This document shows positions 44,180-55,500 of a stretch of DNA of 64,000 nt, one piece after another. The position numbers and the translations under genes were made by a program. Below the pieces are notes generated by a model. That model searched no databases, was not told the DNA's origin, and was given only the letters and a program-made list of their open reading frames with translations. The first letter of the stretch is position 1. The number at the start of each line of letters is the position of its first letter. Source of the DNA: Astrothelium macrocarpum (Eukaryota; Ascomycota; Dothideomycetes; Trypetheliales; Trypetheliaceae); assembly GCA_021030915.1 (NCBI GenBank), contig JAGEMR010000013.1, positions 1-64,000 on the forward strand, in the 5' to 3' direction.

Positions 44180-46041
44180 ATGGCGTACCTCGACCGCAAT
44201 CGTTCCCCGAGCCCATCTCAGCAGCCCGTCTCCAAGAGCGATCGTCGACGGCGACAGCTCCAAGACAGGCTGGCTGACATGGTGGCTAATTTCTCCAAAG
44301 ATCGTGACCAGCACTACCGTGCTCAGCTACACGCCCTGCAAGTCGACATGAACCTCATCATGCGCGCCGACGCCTACGACGACTCTCCGCTTGACGACGA
44401 TCCAGACTCTGTCGCTGAATTGGTTAAAGAAATCACCGGCGGGTCCATTCCACAGAATCCAGCCGCACTTCAAGATTTTCTTGCCATGGCAGGTAGGCGC
44501 TATCAAGACTTTGTCCAGAAGGTCAACAAAGCCCAGGAAGAGAGAGATGCTGGTTTGACAATGCTTTGGGTGAGCACTTCTTATGCTCTCTTTGATGCTA
44601 TCGCAAACTGCTTGGGGCTTGGCATTGGGGCTAATCAATTTTCCAGAACCGTCGGCAGGCAATCGAGGACGAAGCTCATTACACCAGCCATTACAAGCGA
44701 TACCTTGCAAAAGAGGAGCAGCAACAACTCAAAAACACTATTCGCGAACGTCAGATTTCAGTCTTGAGTCAAAGGCGAGCCAAGATGCAGCGAGACAAGG
44801 AACAGCTTGACATAGCCGACAGCAATGCAGCTTTCCTTCATCCAAACCAGTTTGGCATCACCAATCCTTCCAGTCCAGGGGGACCTCAGAACCCAAGAAA
44901 AACTCGGCATACCAGACACCAAAGGGCAGAATTGGATGAGACTGTAGAGGCCGGAGGTAAGCGCAAGCGCAGACTATACCATGACGAATATGAGAATGGA
45001 TCGCCAGCGCCAGCAGTGAGGAACATCGACTACGGCGTCGGCTCGCCCCTCCGGGACGCCAAATCCAAGCTCCTCCAAACCCAATTCGAAGCACCGCTCT
45101 ACTCCATCGAACGCCTCTTCTCCGAGAAAGAACTAGCCCTCGTCACCAACGCCGCCCACATCGCCACCAGCCACCACTTCGCGCAACTGCGCATGCAAGA
45201 CCCCAACGTCACACAATCCACCTCCGCCGACCAAGCGGCCAACCCCAACGCCATGGACCTCGACGACGCGGACGCAGCGCCGCCTCCTCCCCGCGCAGAC
45301 CTCACGCACGACGGCGCGGCCGACGACGACACGGCCACCAACCCGGCCCTCTCGGCCCCGGAAATGGACCGCACGGCGTCCACCCAAACCACCACCTACC
45401 ACCACGCCACCCGCCACGCCACCCGCAACCTCACCGCGCTCGCCGACCTCCCGGACCGTGCCGCCGCGCCGCTGCCCTTCCCGTCCACGCGGCCCGTCGC
45501 GCTGCCCGTCAACAAGGCGAACGCCATGGCGCCGCCGCCGCCGCCGCTGTCGGCCAGCGAGATCGAGCAGGATCTCGCGATTATGGGGTTGAACGGCAGC
45601 GGGAGGGATGGCAGCGGCGGCGGCGGCGGTGGTGGTGGGAGAGATGGTGGGAGTGGAGGAGGAGGAGAAAGCGGTGGTGGTGGTGGCATCGACGGGCTGA
45701 ACGATCGGCTGCTGGAGCGGGCGTGTGCGCCGCCGCTGAGCCAGTTCATTCCGCTGCGCGTGCCGGGCTTGGCGCTGCCGAGTGGTGCGGGCGCGGGCGG
45801 GCAGGTGGTGGAGTCGGCGTTGCGGGGTGCGCCGGGGCTGGCTGCGGTAGGTGGCGTGCCGATGAGTGCGCAGAGTAGTTTGGCGGGTGCGAGTGATGCT
45901 GCGGGACCGGGGAGTGGGGCGGGTGGGGTGCCGATGAGTCGGGTGGAGGGGAGCTCGAGGGGGGGTTGGGGGATGAAGCGGAGTGTGAGTGGAGCCGGGA
46001 CGGCGGATTTTGTGAAGAGGATGAAGGGGAGGGTGCCGTGA
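44180..46041 (+). CDS. Sds3-like protein (Rpd3L histone deacetylase complex subunit)
   Basis: Exons 44180-44569 and 44647-46041 are joined by a GTGAGC...CCAG intron, giving 594 residues. The N-terminal third is a charged helical region (SDRRRRQLQDRLADMVANFSKDRDQ..., then RYQDFVQKVNKAQEERD and EDEAHYTSHYKRYLAKEEQQQ), the pattern of Sds3/BRMS1-type scaffold subunits. Then come basic nuclear-localisation-like stretches (GGKRKRRLYHDEY) and a conserved EAPLYSIERLFSEKEL segment. The C-terminal half is low-complexity, with Asp/Ala/Pro-rich and Gly-rich runs, and very GC-rich at the DNA level. The GC bias opens long spurious frames on the other strand. Family assignment is by overall pattern and is moderate. 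Confidence 0.72.
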
Positions 46042-46279
46042 AGGGTGGGCGGTGAATATGACTTGGGTGAAGGGGGGTTGGAAGGTGGGATAGACGACAC
46101 TGTAGGGTCTACGGTGGATTTGTATAAGTGCCTCGGTGATCTTCGTTGTACCTGGTGGTGAACTTAGATTAGCTGGCACGCTGTAGGATTTTGATCCATG
46201 TAAACTTCTGATGTTGAAAGCCACTCAGATAGTTTGCCACTCAGTATATTAGGAACATTCTTTAACAATCACATCTTTG

Positions 46280-47539
46280 TCATCCAGTCGGTGTCATCTC
46301 TCGTACAGCCAGCTCCTCCATCAACCCGCCCTCCTTCACATGTTTCAACAGCATAAAAAACAACCCGTCCGGCTGCCACGACTGCTCCATAGTCAAAGCT
46401 TCTGGCAGACATTTCAGACCATACTTCAACATGAGAGGGGCAGGAAGCCTCGCGCCGCTGGGCGTTTTCTGCCACGAATACTCTTCAAGCATTACATTTT
46501 CCCCTTCAAATGAACTGACAAGATCCTTGTCCGCCTCTCCCTGCATGCGCACAAGCTTGTTATATCTTTCTACAAGGTCAACTGGTATAGAAACGCTTTT
46601 ATCAGACAAAACATCATGTTTCACATACACCGAGTATGCTGTATGGTTGTTACGGACTGGAGACGCAGAGCTATAGATCCAGAGCTTTTCAGTGGCAGGT
46701 GCCTTGCCTGCATCCACAAGAGCTTTGACATACTTTGTCAAGGAAGGCCAACAACGCCACTCCGAAACCACGAAACCACCAGACGTATGACACAAAAGAG
46801 TAGTGTCGAATGTCAAATGAGATAGGTGTGTGTTGATAATGCACTGCTTGAGGCACGGGGCCACGACTGTTGGAAAGTCTTTGGGTGCAGTAAATGTCTC
46901 AGTGTGGACAGGTGAGAGACGGTCGAAAATTCTAGGACAAAGAAATGGCAAGCGGAGGCGTAGGTACTCTAGTTGTTGGAGTTTGCTGCCAATGGTTGAG
47001 CATAAGTCCACGCCTCCTTTCGGTCTGCTTGAGTTGATGTCTATTTCAAGGCTAGTGCATGTGGGAGGCAAGTTTTGGACAAGATTGTCAAGCGCGGAGT
47101 AGGGGATCCAAAACCCGAGAGCAGGCAAGTCCATATAGGGACGATGGACCGACAAACTCTTCATTTGATTCATGTTGAGAAGCCGTGGTCCGAATCTTTC
47201 AAGCACACGCCACAGATCTTGGGCAGCCCGACTACCCTCGTAATGAGCAGTCTCTCTATCTTCGTCTGTGCCACGCGACAAATCCTCCATGCGTAAGGTC
47301 AGGCTGTGAATCTTGCCATCTGCAGAAGTCGGACATTGCTTCGTGAACTTTGATAGATTTGTACTGGTGAGGACAAGGTGGCGATAGAGTAGGGGCTGTG
47401 CCAATTCATGCCAGGCTTTCTTGCATTGCATGCAATTTAGCACGTCTCCGGGCGACGTCTGGAGCTCTGCAAATATTTTGGCCAACAGCTCAGGCGGGAG
47501 CGAGTCGACTGGCGCAGGAGTTGACATTGAGGATCCCAT
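46280..47539 (-). CDS. F-box protein
   Basis: This is a single exon of 419 residues from the ATG at 47539. The F-box stands at the N-terminus (DSLPPELLAKIFAEL..., then CKKAWHELAQPLLYRHLVL, about residues 12-58). The remainder is leucine-rich but irregular, without clear LRR periodicity, as in the large fungal F-box family. F-box proteins bind Skp1 and recruit substrates to SCF ubiquitin ligases; the substrate is unknown. It converges with the Sds3-like gene. Confidence 0.85.
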   Translation of the reverse strand: MGSSMSTPAPVDSLPPELLAKIFAELQTSPGDVLNCMQCKKAWHELAQPLLYRHLVLTSTNLSKFTKQCPTSADGKIHSLTLRMEDLSRGTDEDRETAHYEGSRAAQDLWRVLERFGPRLLNMNQMKSLSVHRPYMDLPALGFWIPYSALDNLVQNLPPTCTSLEIDINSSRPKGGVDLCSTIGSKLQQLEYLRLRLPFLCPRIFDRLSPVHTETFTAPKDFPTVVAPCLKQCIINTHLSHLTFDTTLLCHTSGGFVVSEWRCWPSLTKYVKALVDAGKAPATEKLWIYSSASPVRNNHTAYSVYVKHDVLSDKSVSIPVDLVERYNKLVRMQGEADKDLVSSFEGENVMLEEYSWQKTPSGARLPAPLMLKYGLKCLPEALTMEQSWQPDGLFFMLLKHVKEGGLMEELAVREMTPTG

Positions 47540-48474
47540 GTCGCGCTCGATTCGATCAACTGTAAAGTAAAGTATGGGAAGGTGATGTTTCCCTTCTTAC
47601 TGAGGCATTCTCTGAATTTGTTACCGACGTTACACACAGGGGCGTGAACCGAAGAGAAGACCTTGCAGCATGACATAAGGTATATTCATCCTGACTTTGC
47701 CAATGGTTTAAAAGAAATATTATCTCTAGCCAAAATTAGAAATTACTCACCTCCTTTTCATAGTTAATCAGGAAGCGATTGTGGTACGAGTTGTTGATGA
47801 GACAGAGGATGTGTTTCAGGATACATGGCTGACTTGTTGGTTACGGTAAGAAGTGTCACCCACGAGTAGGAAATGTAATTCATACACCTTTTTTTTTTGT
47901 TCTTTTTCTTTTCCAATCTCTGATCTCTGGCATGCAAGGAATCGTACAAGACGAGATGGTGAGACAGCCCGTGCTTAAGCTAGGTAAGGTACCTAGGTAC
48001 TTATCCAAGGATGACGAATTCCGAGTTCTTTTATGACGCACCGAGCCCGATCAATCACAACTGGCAATGTCCCGGCCGACAACTTCCTCTCTCAGTTTGA
48101 TACACTCTGTGATATTTAGATCAAATCCAATAGTTATGCTTCGCATTCTATCTATCTTTTGCAACATCGTCTTCGTGAGTCGGCCGGCGCTCGGGACTTT
48201 ACGTGTCAATCGGTCCTTCGGAAATCCCACTTCGTGTTTCCTGTCCATGTCAAATGCGTCTGGCGAGATTGCGGGCTTCAAATCCTATCGTTGAAGACAT
48301 GTCGGTCGCAGATGTCATTCTAAAGCTGGCCTTTTCTACAAACTATAAAGTCCTCAAAGCGATACTCCCGTGTTTAGTTCTGATTTTCCCATAGTTACTT
48401 CCCATCTTCCTTTCGAGACTACTTTAAATAAACTTGATTAATTCAAATCTATCTTTGATTTACTGACCGTCAAG
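47540..48474. other. Intergenic region upstream of the GH45 gene
   Basis: A TTTTTTTTTTG run lies at 47889-47899. Near 47833 the sequence GTAAGAAGTGTCACCCACGA resembles the MITE terminus and may be a solo end. A TTTAAATAAA element at about 48423 could serve as TATA-like box for the cellulase 50 bp downstream. No gene was recognised. Confidence 0.4.
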
Positions 48475-49259
48475 ATGTTCCTGAGTTTGCTTCTCCTCGC
48501 TCTTGGCTCTATCGCTGCTGCTACGGGTACAGCAGGCATCACAACCCGGTACTGGGACTGCTGTAAGCCGGCATGCTCATGGCCGGGCAAGGCCCCGGTC
48601 TCCTCTCCGGTGCAATTTTGCGATGCCCATGACAATCCTATCACCGACTTCAACACGCCTTCTGCATGCGAAGCCGGCGGAAACGGTTTTTCGTGCAGCG
48701 ATCAGATGCCATGGGCCGTCACTACTACTTTAGCTTACGGATTTGCGGCCGTCGCGCTGTCAGGTGTCGACCAGTCTCAATCGTGTTGCCAGTGCTACCA
48801 ACTGAACTTCAACGGCGTACCCGGGGTGCAGCGCACCATGATTGTCCAGGCTATTAATACAGGTCCGTCTAATCCCACCTCTAATCCCACCAGAGCCTTT
48901 GTCTTGGTGAATGCCGCTAGAATTTCTACCTGATTCATATCAATTCGATGCTGACATTGAACTCTTGAATTGTAGGGGACGATGTCGCCGGCGACCAATT
49001 CGATCTTCTCATCCCCGGCGGGGGAGTAGGTCAATATGATGCGTGTGGAACCCAATGGGGTGCCCCAACTGGAGGCTGGGGTGCCCAATACGGTGGTATC
49101 TCCTCTAGTTCAGACTGTGCCCAACTGCCTAAACAACTGCAACCTGGTTGCCAATTCCGCTTCCAGTGGTTGCAGGGTGCATCAAACCCCTCCATCACCT
49201 ACCAGCCTGTAGCTTGCCCGAAAGAAATAACGGCAAAGTCAGGATGTGAGAGAACTTGA
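48475..49259 (+). CDS. GH45 endoglucanase (endo-beta-1,4-glucanase, EGV type)
   Basis: Exons 48475-48862 and 48976-49259 give about 223 residues. A signal peptide (MFLSLLLLALGSIAAATG) leads into ITTRYWDCCKPACSW, which carries the family's catalytic aspartate and paired cysteines. Then come SCSDQMPWAV, YGFAAVALSG, the CCQCYQL cysteine cluster, and INTGDDVAGDQFDLLIPGGG with the second catalytic Asp. At least 14 cysteines fit the compact disulfide-rich double-psi barrel. There is no cellulose-binding module or Ser/Thr linker; the protein ends shortly after the catalytic domain. It is a secreted cellulase acting on plant cell-wall glucan. The 113-bp intron is longer than most here. Confidence 0.92.
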
Positions 49260-50315
49260 TACGGGCACTTGCAACCGGACGATTCGGGTCCTTAATGCTC
49301 ATCAGCGCGGTGGAAGAGATGCTGAAAGACTCATGACGACACAGCGGAGCCCAAAATCCAGTCGGTCCTTACAACAGACCTGAAAATTTCACTTCGAAGC
49401 CTTCTGAGAAGGCGCTTATTTCTCAAACTAATCAAACACTCTCTGACTTATGTACAATCAGCGTTGCGGGCTGTAGGGTTAGAATAAAATCGTGCTCTCA
49501 TCTGTTTTTCAATATATTTGATTTTGAATGAGAATAATTTGAATCATAAATCGATTTTTCCTATTATTTTTTACTAAATTTCGAACAAGTTATGATCTAT
49601 TATTCTAAAGAGTCAACCACGGTGATTTGAGACATCTCACCTCATGAGGCACTATGCGTATACACGCGCGTCGAACATTGTTCGTGGCGCAAAATTCTCG
49701 CGTTTCTTTGTAGTAGTGTAGTATAGTGCGATGCAAAAAACTAAATACTGTCATATAGATATTCTCTATACAATCTAATTTTGCATTTCTGCTGTGTGCC
49801 GGGGAATCCGGTGCCCGTTTCAGCTCAGTTTGCCGCTGCTTTAGCTCGCTCAGACTATCAAAACCAGGACGGGAGCAACATTGCCTAAATTCAATGCGCA
49901 TTAAATTAGCTTTCACATAATATATTAAGCCTTATTCGATCATCAGCGCTAATGGGATTATCGGTGTGGGAAGGGACAATTGCGAGCCATGACTAAGCAA
50001 CGGAGGACATCCTTTCCTCAGAATGAGCTCTTCCTCTTAGATTCTGTTAGATAGATCAACAAAGCTCACATTAGCTGCCGATCATTCACCGCTGCTTTGT
50101 CAACTATTCTGTCCTTCCTAAGCTGTTACCGCCCTATTTGGAATAGTCAGTGATCTGGGGAATTCACAAAAGCACTGCATCCCCCTAGGCTGAACTTGAG
50201 CCTTATTGATTGGGACTGCCCTGTAGCTGAGAGAGACTGAGTAATGTTCAACTTCTATAGAGAACCGCTCCATCCACTACAATATGTCTAAAACTTGTGT
50301 CAGAACTCTAACAAC
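49260..50315. other. Intergenic region with AT-rich, RIP-like patch
   Basis: Bases 49490-49610 are AT-rich, and most remaining C/G lie in TpC/GpA steps, as in the window's first 1.6 kb. 49610-49920 has an open minus-strand frame without family resemblance and may be decayed repeat. Nothing else was recognised before the next gene. Confidence 0.45.
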
Positions 50316-51882
50316 ATGTCGAATCACGATGATCGCCCTGTTGATATTGAGAACCCGCCTACTGATCTCGATGGTCTGAATACGCCTCTCATCCCCGAGC
50401 CTAAGGAGAAAAAGAAATGTGAGGACGTCCACTTGGATGGAATTCCATCTGTCCAAAAGCCAGGCTACGGTAATTGGATATGGGCAGAGAAGCGGTGCGC
50501 ACGGCGTAGTGGGCTTACCGTCGACGAAGCCATGGCAATCCAAGCTGCGTATCGTGTCTACGAACAAAACGGTAATATAAGAGAACTCTATGAATACGTC
50601 GTTGAATATTTCCAGAAACTCATGGTTGAGGCGGAGGCCACTGATACGGGAAGGTCTCTTTGGCCTAAGAGATTCAAGAGACTATCGGACTTTGCGCAAG
50701 CGTACTTATCTCTTGCAGGAGCGGTGGTTCCGCACTCTTCCACCGCCTCGGTTGCTTGGGCAGTAGTCAAATTCCTTTTCACGCCCATGAATCGGCGCGA
50801 GACCTTTCAAGAACGCATACAGACCCTGCAGACGCTCCAGAAGCTGTTACAGCTGTTTGTCACAGATGAAGACGGTCAGTCTGCTCCGCGTGAAATAGGA
50901 AGTCAAGACCAAGAGACTCGCAATTCCATATGTCCTGTACTCAAAAGGTATGTTCTGTGTCTACTAGTTATTGCTTTTATCTAAACAAACAGAGATGATG
51001 AGCAAAATCACCCGGCGTTCTCACCGGGGCGCATGGTAGAAGTAGAAACGTCACAGGCTCCTGAAACGCGTGCAACACTTTTAAAGCCAACCTTGGCCTC
51101 GGAGACAAAGCGGGAGAATGTAAAATTTGATGCGTCTGGATTTGACCGGAAAAAATTCGATACCTTGGTTCACGAATTGCTGAGGTCCAGATCTCGCGAG
51201 TCTGACAAAGAGCACCCGGCTGTTAATACATCGTCGCCTTTTATTATCATTGGATGGTTTTCTCGAGGTTCAAGCGATCCGTACGAGAGACTTATACCAC
51301 TCGATGATGACCATAACTTGTTCACGCAATTACGAAAGAAAGTTAATTTTATTCGCGGCTGGCGTGAATTTACATCGCTGAAGTCTTTATGCGGATTTTG
51401 TCTTTATGAGGTGCGTTCTCTTTTTCCAATATTCTATCACTTGGTATCTTCTTTGCTTAACTTATGAGAACAATATACAGTGTGATATATCTCGAGGCGC
51501 TCATATCAAGCTCAGTTTATCTGAACAACACGTGAGTACGCTATCGCAATTATTCCGCGCTTATCAAACGTCGCGACGGCATCCAGATAGTGATGTGAGC
51601 AAGGCATGGATGGCGTGGGTTCACAAAAACCTAAATGCGAACAAAGTACCTATAGAGGGCAAATACTCACTCGAATTAGTTTACGACTGGTCACCCGTAC
51701 GCCTCTCAGCATTAATTTTGTTTCCCGTACTTTTCAGTTTCGGAATTGGACTAGTCTATATGCTTAAAACTGGAGATGTGAGCACTGCATGGACTGTTTT
51801 TTCATATATAGTAACTGCAGCCGGTGGTAATATTTTCTCTCTCATCTCATCTACTTCGTCCACGTGTCTTGTGAATACGTAA
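50316..51882 (+). CDS. Fungal STAND/NLR-related helical protein with C-terminal transmembrane segments
   Basis: Exons 50316-50947, 50993-51410 and 51481-51882 give 483 residues. The N-terminal half has a helical domain ending in SLAGAVVPHSSTASVAWAVVKFLF, the pattern found at the head of fungal STAND (NLR-like) proteins before a nucleotide-binding domain. Here no P-loop or NACHT/NB-ARC follows. Instead there is a module with RGWREFTSLKSLCGFCLYECD, then GKYSLELVYDWSP followed by two hydrophobic helices (LILFPVLFSFGIGLVYML and AWTVFSYIVTAAG). It ends with an unusual Ser/Thr-rich tail, perhaps because the last exon is mis-terminated or mutated. A role in non-self recognition or membrane-linked signalling is conceivable but is inference. 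Confidence 0.78.
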
Positions 51883-52533
51883 GATCCAAGGGCTAATCTG
51901 GAGTCATCAGTTGTCGTCGCTCTTCTTGCCATCCTTGGAAGCCTTAAAGAGCGCTAGAATCTGGAATGATGAGACTCAGTAGGGGTGAACTCTGGTGCAG
52001 ACGCGGGTCCGCACCCTCATCACAGTCCACGCATACAGTATTGGACCCGATGGCCTACTGGACGATGTGTCCCGTTACAGCGTGGTTTACTCTACTATAT
52101 GAGGCGTTATTATTTTTGTTTCGGTATTGACGGTTCGCGTGGATTAAAGCAGCGGCAAACTAAAAAAAAAGCATATAATCCCTAGCACATAGTGTTACGG
52201 GAGCAAACGCTGCCCATCTTCCTTTCTAAGGGCAATGGTGTGCTACTAAGCCAATGGAAATGAATACCGACAACATATACAAAAACTGATGGTCATATCT
52301 CAGGATTTTGCACCTCCTCACAAATTGCTGTACTCATATTTTAACGGGCCGTCACCATTTTTAGATTAGACAGCCTACTTGAAAATGTGATTACGAGAAG
52401 CCAGTGGAAAATATAAAACGTTGATGCTTTCCGTCCTTTCTCCCACACTAGTCTTCTCGTTAAAGCTTGCATTATTTTACAGCTGTTGGAATATAACCCA
52501 CGATAACTCTGAGAATAGTGTGGTGCCACCTTT
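51883..52533. other. Intergenic between convergent genes
   Basis: No gene with family resemblance. 51985-52185 holds a short open frame without known domain. 52150-52160 is an A-run. The minus-strand gene ends at 52534. Confidence 0.45.
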
Positions 52534-55500
52534 TTACAACAGCTTCTTAACAAATGATCCAACATCCTTTTTCACATCTGCCATGATCTGTGCAAAAACC
52601 TCCTTCAACATGTCTTCCGCCTTGCCCGGCGTAAAATCCACCTCCAAATGCACCGGCTTATCTGCAAATTCCCCGTCAAGAACCATCTTCAGGGGCTTCC
52701 CCTTACCTTTCCCACCACTCAACGAACCCGAAATGAGCACCTGTGTCACATTGAAGATGTTCCCCGCATGATCAACCAGCCAGCCGCCCAGCTTCGCCAC
52801 CTCGTCCGTCGCCTCCTTCGCCAGCACCAGCGCATCCTTCGCAACATCAATCTCCTTGGTCCCCGCCTTCGCAACCGCCAACGCCGCACACGCTGCATCG
52901 TACGCAAGCTTCTCCGCACAGTGCTCCAACGCGGCCACCGCTTTCTCCGCCTCGGCGATGAGGGCCGCTTTCGTCTGCAAGAACGCATCAAGCGCCTTTT
53001 TGGCTTCGTCCCAGAGCTTGGATTCATCGCATTCCGTTTTGGCCTTTTCCAGTTCCTTTTCGGCCGCGTCGATGAGGGCGTCGTGAAGGGCTTGGGTCTT
53101 GCTGACGGCTGCTGCGAGGTCGCTGAGGCTGGCGTCGCCGACTTTCTTGGCGGCGTTGAAAGCGTCTTCGGCCGCGATGATTGCGCCGTTTGCGAGATGG
53201 TAGGCTGGGCCGTCGACGATGGCTTTGGCGGCGGCGAGGGTGCCTTGGGCGACTTTGAGGGCGGCTTCGAGGCCTACTTTCTCGGCGCTGAGAGCTGCAA
53301 TTTGGATTTTCTAGGGGTTGTTAGAAGTGGTTTGGGATATTTAGGGACAGTGAAAAGGGAGACATCTGAGGACTCACCAGTTTGCATTTCTGAAAGAAGG
53401 AAGCGTGGGCCTCATCTTGTTCAGCGTTGTCAATGTCGTGTTGCTTTTCGTTAACCAATACTGGCATAGATTAGAATAGTGTTGCAGCCATCAAGGTGGC
53501 GTACTTACGCTGCGCATCGCCGACCTTTTTCTCTGCATTCTTGATCGCTGTGTCAGCATCTCCAAAGCTGTGGCTGAGACTAGCTTGAGCCTGCTGAAGC
53601 TTCAAGACTTTCGCATTCACATCATTATCGACCTTGGTCTTTTCAGCATTGAGCGCGTCGGTTGCCGCCTTCATTTCCGCGTCTCTGGTCTGCTTAGTTT
53701 GCGTCAGTTTGGTTTCTAAATTAGTAACGACTGCGTCGAATTTCTGCTTTGCATCGTCAACGGTCTTCCTCATGTGCAGCTCATCGTCTGCGACTTTGGC
53801 TTTGTGAGCATTTGCAGCAGCGACAGTGGCTGCATTCTGCTTGTCCCAAGCAGCTTTCTTGGCGTTGAGCTCGGCCTGCGCCTTGTTAATCGCATCGTTG
53901 AAGCTATTTTGAGTTTCAGCTAGCTTGTTGTCCGCTTTATCGATGCCGTCGTCTGCGGCTTTCTTGGCAGTAAGGATGTAGGTGTTTGCATGGGCCATGA
54001 TGTATTCAATGATGTGCTGTTCTAAACTGGCTTCGAAAGTGAAGTCACAGTTGCCGATTTCCTTCAAGCTCTTGACTTCACCCTCAATCTTAGCGGAGAG
54101 ATGGAACTTGAAAACATCGTTAAAGTCAAGATCGGCGTCAATGAAGAGGTCCAAAGGGTGTAAATCGGCTTTGAGGGTAATTCCAACGTCAAGCTCCCAA
54201 AGACGAAGCTCTCCATCGATTAGGATATGTTGGAGATCCTTTCCAAATTCCAAAGCCAAGCTCATATCCTTTCCAGTGTGACCTGTAACGGCGAATGGAC
54301 CAAGGTCGAAAGCTTCAATAGAGCCTGAGATAGATAGTCTTGGAGGGGATTTAACCATCTCCGCTGAGGCTTTTAGTGTCTTGCCGAAGACTAACATCTT
54401 AGTGTCGAAGCTCACGCCAGCAGGGAAGTAAACATCCCCAACAGTAGCGCCTGTCGAAACAGCCAGCTTGAGATCCTGAAACTCGAGGAAGTCGGTTGAG
54501 GGCTGAGGCAAATCATGTTCGACCACGTGAGAAGCGAAACTTATGATGTCCTTGATCCTGAGATGCTCGGCTTGCACGAATATAACGCCTTCCTTGGGGT
54601 TGTCGGTTACATTAAAGGCCGCCTTGAATTTTGTTTCGCCTATCATCAGTCCTCCGCTAAACTCCAGCCCGCTAGGATAAAATTCGCTCTGTAACTTGTA
54701 AGCGACAGCCTCGGTCCATCGAGTATACTTACGATGTAAATGATCTCTACACCAAGGACAAAAGGTGACAAAATTGTCACGTGTGGGCTCACGCCGAATG
54801 GGTTGACCCAGTCGGTTTGCAATGATCTACATAGTTAGTGGCTTCCAATAAGGTCTAGTATAGAGGGTCTTACGCTTCGAGCTTTGCTTCCAGAAGGCCA
54901 ATCTCGCCCAATAACCTAAAATCTAAAGGTTGTGACTGATCACTTAGAATGATAGGCATATCCGCTTGGACAAACAGCTCCAAAGGGTCAAGCTTGATAC
55001 CGGCAGTGATTACGGGGGCTGACATGTCCTTTTTGAGAACCAACTGGGAAGAGGTCAGGCATGACCGACTTCAAAACTTAGGAATTTACATACCGCCTGT
55101 TGGGATCCAAAGACGAAATCGAGCTGCTTCGAATCTTGACCCAAGTCCAATTCGACGCCCAGACGTTTGGGTCCGGCGTGAAGAGCTTTAGCGAGTGAAG
55201 CCGGAGCATCAACTTGAGCGGAAATGAAAAATCCTACTTCGCATTAGAGTTATCGACAATCCCAATGCATGGTGATTACAAACCTTGCTTGACTGGGTAC
55301 TTGATTTGCGCAGAAATATCTGGACTCAATTTGTCGGTGTTCGACACGATCACAACAACGTCTTCAAGAGCAAGGTCAAGCTCCTTTAGAATATCTGAAG
55401 CGCCATTGAGTTTCGAAACATCTGAAAGCTGGAGCTTTTTCTTATACTCTGCATACAGAACCCATTTGGGTTCACTGCTTGGACTGTCTTTATCGAGGTA

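Noticed and set aside
45133..46224. 363- and 234-codon minus-strand frames opposite the Sds3-like gene
   Set aside because: They consist of His/Arg/Pro-rich or Pro-rich low-complexity runs produced by the GC-rich codon usage of the sense strand.
47826..47875. Possible fifth copy of the MITE family
   Set aside because: Only about 20 bp match the terminus and no second end or core is seen; kept as a note, not called as an element.
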